Shown here piece after piece: positions 60,114 to 64,000 of a DNA stretch of 64,000 nt (position 1 is the first letter of the stretch; each line of letters begins with the position of its first letter). The stretch is taken from contig NZ_JABVED010000021.1 of assembly GCF_014323725.1 (NCBI RefSeq), positions 26,257-90,256 of the forward strand. The letters run 5' to 3'. The notes under the pieces are model-generated. The model was not told the DNA's origin. It was given only the letters and a program-made list of their open reading frames with translations, and ran no database searches. Both the position numbers and the translations under genes were made by a program. The DNA comes from Actinokineospora xionganensis (GTDB lineage Bacteria; Actinomycetota; Actinomycetes; Mycobacteriales; Pseudonocardiaceae).

Positions 60114-61588
60114 CCATGGCTGAACCGCTGCGGCCGGACGGTACCGAGGTGCGGGTGGGCGACGTCGTCGTCGTCTCGCCGGGACTCACCGGGCAGGTCG
60201 AGGTGCTGCTCCCGGGCACCGACGGCATGCGCGGCGCGGAGGACGCGCGGCTGGCGCTGCTGCGCGCGTTGGCGCGCTGCGATTTCACAGAGCAGCTGTC
60301 CGTGCGGGTGATCGATCCGGTGGAGGTCCCGGAGCTGGCCTCGGGCGTGAGCCGGTCGACCAGCCTCGGCGAGCCCGCGATCAGCGTCGAGGTCCCCGGG
60401 CCAGGGTCCGGCCTCGGCCAAGTCGTGCTCGCCGCGGACGAGGAAGGCGCGCTGAGCTGGCACTTTCCCGACGACGTGCCGCCCGACGAGGTGCCCAGCC
60501 GCGGTGGCGACCGACGCACGTACACCTTCCGCCGGGCCGTCGCCCCGCCCGCGGAGCCCGGTGGCTCCCGCGGGCTGATCGGCGCGGTCGGCTCGAAGCT
60601 GTTGAAGGTCTTGGTTTTCCCGCTCATCGACCCGGTGCTGGGCAAGATCGGCGACCACTTCGCCGGGCGGTGGGAGCAGAAGAACCGGGGTGTGCGGCTG
60701 CGTGACTTCGTCGACCACCGGGTCGCGGAGGCGGGTCCGGTCGACTGGCAGGCCCTCGGCGCCGGTCCGGCGCTGCTGTTCGTGCACGGGACGGCGAGCC
60801 AGAGCCACACCGGATTCCACGGCGTGGCACCGGAAACGCTGGGCGCGATCTCCGCGCGGTATGGCGGGCGCGTGTTCGCCTTCGACCACCACACGCTCTC
60901 GGTCGACCCGGTGGCGAACGCGCGCTGGCTGGTCGAGCACATCCCGGCGGGGGCCGGGCTGACCGTCGACATCGTGGCCCACTCCCGCGGCGGGCTGGTC
61001 GCGCGCGCACTGTGCGAACTGCCCGACGAGGTGGGCCTGACCGCGGACCGGATGACCGTGCGCACGCTCGTCATGGTCGCCACGCCCAACGCGGGCACCC
61101 CGCTGTGCTCGCCCGCCAACATCACGGCATGGCTTGACCGGATGACCAACCTGCTGCAATGGGTGCCGGACAACGGCCTCACCGACGCGCTGGACATCGT
61201 CCTGACGGTCGCCAAGCAGGTCGCTGTCGGCGCGTTGCGCGGTCTGGACGGGCTGATGGCGATGGACCCGAAGGGGCAGTTCCTGGTGGAACGCCTCAAC
61301 AAGCCCGCCGAGCACACGGTCACTTACCGGGCGGTGGCGTCGAACTACGAGCCGACCGAGGGCTCCGGGCTGCTGCGCAGCGCCCGCAACGCCTCGACCG
61401 ACGTGGTGTTCGGGATGGTGCCCAACGACTTGGTGGTGCCCACGGAAGGCGTGTACGCGGCGAACGGCGCGAGCGCGTTCCCGATCGCGGAGCCACAGGT
61501 GTTCGAGGCGGCCGACGGCATCGACCACAGTGGTTTCTGGCCGGACCCGCGCCTCGTCGCCGCCTTCGACCGCTGGCTCGTCGGCTAG
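60110..61588 (+). CDS. alpha/beta hydrolase (lipase-like) paired with the CHAT protease
   Basis: The 492-residue protein has an N-terminal segment of about 110 residues that repeats CHAT-associated beta strands, a hydrophobic stretch (KLLKVLVFPLIDPVLGKIG), and an alpha/beta hydrolase domain from about residue 215: oxyanion region LLFVHGTASQSHTGF, nucleophile Ser292 in VAHSRGGLVAR, and a final His in DGIDHSGFW. The lipase-like PGAP1/triacylglycerol-lipase pattern suggests membrane lipids or esters as substrate. The start overlaps the CHAT stop as ATGA, so the pair is translationally coupled. I infer that proteolysis by CHAT may activate it. Confidence 0.85.
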   Translation: MTMAEPLRPDGTEVRVGDVVVVSPGLTGQVEVLLPGTDGMRGAEDARLALLRALARCDFTEQLSVRVIDPVEVPELASGVSRSTSLGEPAISVEVPGPGSGLGQVVLAADEEGALSWHFPDDVPPDEVPSRGGDRRTYTFRRAVAPPAEPGGSRGLIGAVGSKLLKVLVFPLIDPVLGKIGDHFAGRWEQKNRGVRLRDFVDHRVAEAGPVDWQALGAGPALLFVHGTASQSHTGFHGVAPETLGAISARYGGRVFAFDHHTLSVDPVANARWLVEHIPAGAGLTVDIVAHSRGGLVARALCELPDEVGLTADRMTVRTLVMVATPNAGTPLCSPANITAWLDRMTNLLQWVPDNGLTDALDIVLTVAKQVAVGALRGLDGLMAMDPKGQFLVERLNKPAEHTVTYRAVASNYEPTEGSGLLRSARNASTDVVFGMVPNDLVVPTEGVYAANGASAFPIAEPQVFEAADGIDHSGFWPDPRLVAAFDRWLVG

Positions 61589-61638
61589 GTCCTGGCCGGA
61601 CTTACAGGACAGGGCCTGGTTTGTCCGCCTTCCCGAAT

Positions 61639-62379
61639 TCACCGGGGCATCTTTCGCCATACGGCGCGCGGCAGGACACGCATCAGCGCGAAGATCGGAC
61701 GCAGGATCGCAGGGACCCACACCTCGCCGCGCTCGCCGGCGAGCGCGCGCACGGTGGCGGCGGCGACCTGGTCCGGTGTGCTGGAGAACGGAGCGGGCGC
61801 CATGCCCTCCGTCATCCGACCCACGACGAAACCTGGACGGACCAAGAGCAGCCGCACCCCGCTGCCGTGCAGCGCGTCGGCGAGCCCGGAGGCGAATCCG
61901 TCCAGGCCCGCTTTCGCCGAGCCATAGACGTAATTGGCCCGTCGGACCCGCACGCCCGCCACCGAGGAGAACACCACGACAGTGCCGCTCCCCTGTTGTC
62001 GCAAAAGGTTTGCGATATGGGTGAGGACACTGACGTGCGCCACATAGTCGGTGTGCACCACACGGACCGCGTGCGCGGAATCCTGTTCGGCGACCTTCTG
62101 ATCACCGAGGATCCCGAACGCCACGACAACCGTGTCGATCGGTCCGTGCGCGCGGGCGATCTCCGCGAGCAGCGGCTCATGCGAGGCGAGGTCGTCGGCG
62201 TCGAACTCCACCCGGTCGACGGTCGTCGCACCCGCCGCACGCAGGGCCGACTCCTCGATGTCGAGGTCGTCGCTGCGGCGCGCGGCCAGCACGACCGTGC
62301 GCGCGCCGCCCTCGACCAGCCGACGAGCGACGGCCACCCCGATCTCACTGCGGCCGCCCAAGATCACCAACGGTCCCAT
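61639..62379 (-). CDS. dprE2: DprE2-like decaprenylphosphoryl-ribose 2'-keto reductase
   Basis: The 246-residue SDR matches DprE2 through GGRSEIGVAVARRLVEGG, the FDADDLASH segment, VVAFGILGD, SSVAGVRVRRANYVYGSAKAGLDGF (with catalytic Tyr and Lys) and the C-terminal LRHIPRS-type RVLPRAVWRKMPR. DprE2 reduces decaprenylphosphoryl 2-keto-erythro-pentofuranose to the arabinose donor used for cell-wall arabinan, following DprE1. DprE1 is not next to it here. The ATG at 62379 is chosen because homology starts there; the frame is open to 62415. Confidence 0.85.
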   Translation of the reverse strand: MGPLVILGGRSEIGVAVARRLVEGGARTVVLAARRSDDLDIEESALRAAGATTVDRVEFDADDLASHEPLLAEIARAHGPIDTVVVAFGILGDQKVAEQDSAHAVRVVHTDYVAHVSVLTHIANLLRQQGSGTVVVFSSVAGVRVRRANYVYGSAKAGLDGFASGLADALHGSGVRLLLVRPGFVVGRMTEGMAPAPFSSTPDQVAAATVRALAGERGEVWVPAILRPIFALMRVLPRAVWRKMPR

Positions 62380-62656
62380 CCCGCCAGTCTGCCGGTGTGC
62401 CCGCGGGCGCGACACGCCGGGCGGAACGGACGCGCCGACATGATCGAGTGAAAGATCGACTCGCGACTACACAAAGTCGATAACGAATACCGCATCGAGT
62501 GGACTTTATCGGGTTATCACCATCCCATTCGGGACTGTCGGGTGACTACGCACCGATGCTAACTTCGAAAACGTCGGCAGCCCGACAATTCAGGCCGACG
62601 CCCCCTATCAACCCCTTCATTTCCCATGCCCTGAACCAGGATTGGCGGTACCAGTC

Positions 62657-64000
62657 GTGACCGAGACAGTGCATCCCCTCAACCCTGCCCGGCCGGAGGC
62701 CGCACAGCAGAGCTTGAGCACTGCGGCGGCGCGAAACCTTGCGACCACAACGAAATCCGCCCCTCAGATGCAGGAGATCACCTCGCGGTGGCTGCTGCGC
62801 AAACTGCCGTGGGTGCAGGTCACGGGTGGTACGTACCGCGTCAACCAACGGCGCAGCTACACCGTGGGCGACGGCCGCATCGCGGTCGACCGGTCGGGCG
62901 CCGCGGCCCGCGTCGTCGCGGGCGACCTGCGGGAACTGGCCTGTCTGCGCGACTTCGAGGACGAGGACGTGCTCGGCGCGCTCGCGGGCCTGTTCACACA
63001 GGAGGAGTACGCCGCGGGCGACACGATCGTGGAGTGGGGGCACGCCGAAGACCGGTTCCTCGTCCTCGCGCACGGGCGCGCCGAACAACGGGCCGCGGGC
63101 GAGTACGACGACGAAGCCGTGGTGGGCGTCCTCGCCGACGGCGAGTACTTCGACCAGTGGGGCCTGGTCGAAGAGCGGATCTGGGATTACAGCGTCCGCG
63201 CGGTCACCACCTGCACCGTGCTGGCCCTGCGCCGGTCCGACTTCCAGGCGCTGGCCGACCGGGCGCCCGCGCTGCGCGCGCACCTCGACGCCTTCGCGGC
63301 CGACGACGCGCAGGGCCGCGACGGCGAGGTGCCGATCAATCTCGCGGCGGGCCACACCGGCGAGGTCGAACTGCCCGGCACCTACGTCGACTACCAGGAC
63401 GCCCCGCGCGAATACGAACTGAGCGTCGCGCAGACCGTCCTCAGGGTGCACACCCGTGTCGCCGATCTCTACAACCAGCCGATGGACCAGGTCGGCGAAC
63501 AGCTCCGCCTGACCATCGAGGCGCTACGCGAGCGCCAGGAACACGAGCTGATCAACAACTCCGAGTTCGGCCTGCTGCACAACGCCGACGCCAAGCAGCG
63601 CATCCACTCCCGCACCGGGGCGCCCACGCCCGACGACCTGGACGAGTTGCTCGCCAAGGTGTGGAAGGACCCGGAGTTCATCCTCGCCCACCCGCGCGCG
63701 ATCGCCGCCTTCGGGCGCGAGTGCAGCAAGCGCGGGATCTACCCGGCCGGCGTCGACATGAACGGCCACCAGGTGCCGTCCTGGCGCGGCATCCCGGTGC
63801 TGCCCTGCAACAAGATCCCGATCAGTGACACCCGCACCACGTCGATCCTGCTGATGCGCACCGGCGAGCAGAACCAGGGCGTCGTCGGCCTGCACCAGAC
63901 CGGCATCCCCGACGAGTACGAGCCGAGCCTGTCAGTCCGCTTCATGGGCATCGACGAGAAGGCGATCATCTCCTACCTCGTCAGCGCCTACTACTCCGCC
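62657..64000 (+). CDS. family 2B encapsulin shell protein (3' end outside window)
   Basis: The frame is open from a GTG at 62657 to the window edge (448 codons). After [20 protein letters not shown] and [23 protein letters not shown] come an inserted cyclic-nucleotide-binding-like domain (about 95-225; [20 protein letters not shown]) and then the HK97-fold shell part: [52 protein letters not shown] and [18 protein letters not shown]. This order defines family 2B encapsulins, protein nanocompartments that in actinomycetes usually enclose terpene cyclases or other cargo encoded next door, here beyond the edge. Confidence 0.93.
   Translation, partial: MTETVHPLNPARPEAAQQSLSTAAARNLATTTKSAPQMQEITSRWLLRKLPWVQVTGGTYRVNQRRSYTVGDGRIAVDRSGAAARVVAGDLRELACLRDFEDEDVLGALAGLFTQEEYAAGDTIVEWGHAEDRFLVLAHGRAEQRAAGEYDDEAVVGVLADGEYFDQWGLVEERIWDYSVRAVTTCTVLALRRSDFQALADRAPALRAHLDAFAADDAQGRDGEVPINLAAGHTGEVELPGTYVDYQDAPREYELSVAQTVLRVHTRVADLYNQPMDQVGEQLRLTIEALRERQEHELINNSEFGLLHNADAKQRIHSRTGAPTPDDLDELLAKVWKDPEFILAHPRAIAAFGRECSKRGIYPAGVDMNGHQVPSWRGIPVLPCNKIPISDTRTTSILLMRTGEQNQGVVGLHQTGIPDEYEPSLSVRFMGIDEKAIISYLVSAYYSA

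Noticed and set aside
1..64000. CRISPR arrays, insertion sequences, phage genes, rRNA
   Set aside because: No regularly spaced repeats, transposase or integrase motifs, structural phage genes or rRNA signatures were seen on either strand.

Overview
The window comes from a high-GC actinomycete, most likely a member of the Pseudonocardiaceae or a close relative. The signs are GTG starts with strong GC bias, a mycobacterial-type SOS box at dinB, an XRE/DUF397 gene pair, an ECF42-type sigma factor with its DGPF-family partner, a DprE2-like arabinan-precursor enzyme, an FxLD lanthipeptide locus and a cNMP-domain encapsulin. I saw no tRNA, rRNA, CRISPR array, transposase or integrase.

Layout. 1-7.5 kb is mostly housekeeping: a pyroglutamyl-peptidase-like tail, a carbon-nitrogen hydrolase, a lipoprotein, a secreted M6 metalloprotease, DinB and a membrane protein. 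7.6-11.0 kb holds outlying biosynthetic genes: a free-standing condensation domain, a flavin-dependent monooxygenase and an SRPBCC protein. 11.3-12.7 kb holds a DUF2306 membrane protein and a secreted Hcp-like protein. 12.8-22.5 kb looks like an inserted island. It contains broken genes at both edges, an XRE/DUF397 pair, and a lanthipeptide locus made of an FxLD precursor, LanB, LanC and an FxLD-system methyltransferase. The end of an ECF sigma gene appears twice, once at each side of this island. 22.5-26.0 kb is the intact ECF sigma, its YCII/DGPF partner and an MFS exporter. The last two share a promoter of identical architecture.

26.2-57.4 kb is a second biosynthetic locus. Its core is a C-A-T NRPS, an MIO tyrosine 2,3-aminomutase whose active-site residues carry the same numbers as in SgcC4, a free carrier protein and an HpaB-type flavin hydroxylase. 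Together with the free-standing C domain at 7.6 kb, this matches the logic used in C-1027-type enediynes to make and attach a substituted beta-tyrosine. Around it are two methyltransferases, an FAD oxygenase, a SgcJ-like protein, a second acyl-CoA-dehydrogenase-like monooxygenase, a P450, an FAD-linked oxidase, an SDR, a type II thioesterase, a large LuxR regulator, a solute-binding-protein fold without signal peptide, and an alpha-beta-fused glycyl-tRNA synthetase that could be a resistance copy. Four intergenic regions carry related CCTTG/CAAGG inverted repeats, probably one pathway operator. No polyketide synthase lies in the window, so the rest of the product is unknown.

Inside this region are unrelated cargo genes: a HEPN/MNT toxin-antitoxin pair with an HTH fused to the antitoxin, a GNAT and a secreted hydrolase. 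58.0-61.6 kb is a two-gene operon of a CHAT protease and an alpha/beta hydrolase, a candidate conflict or cell-death system. The window ends with a DprE2-like reductase and a family 2B encapsulin shell gene cut by the right edge.
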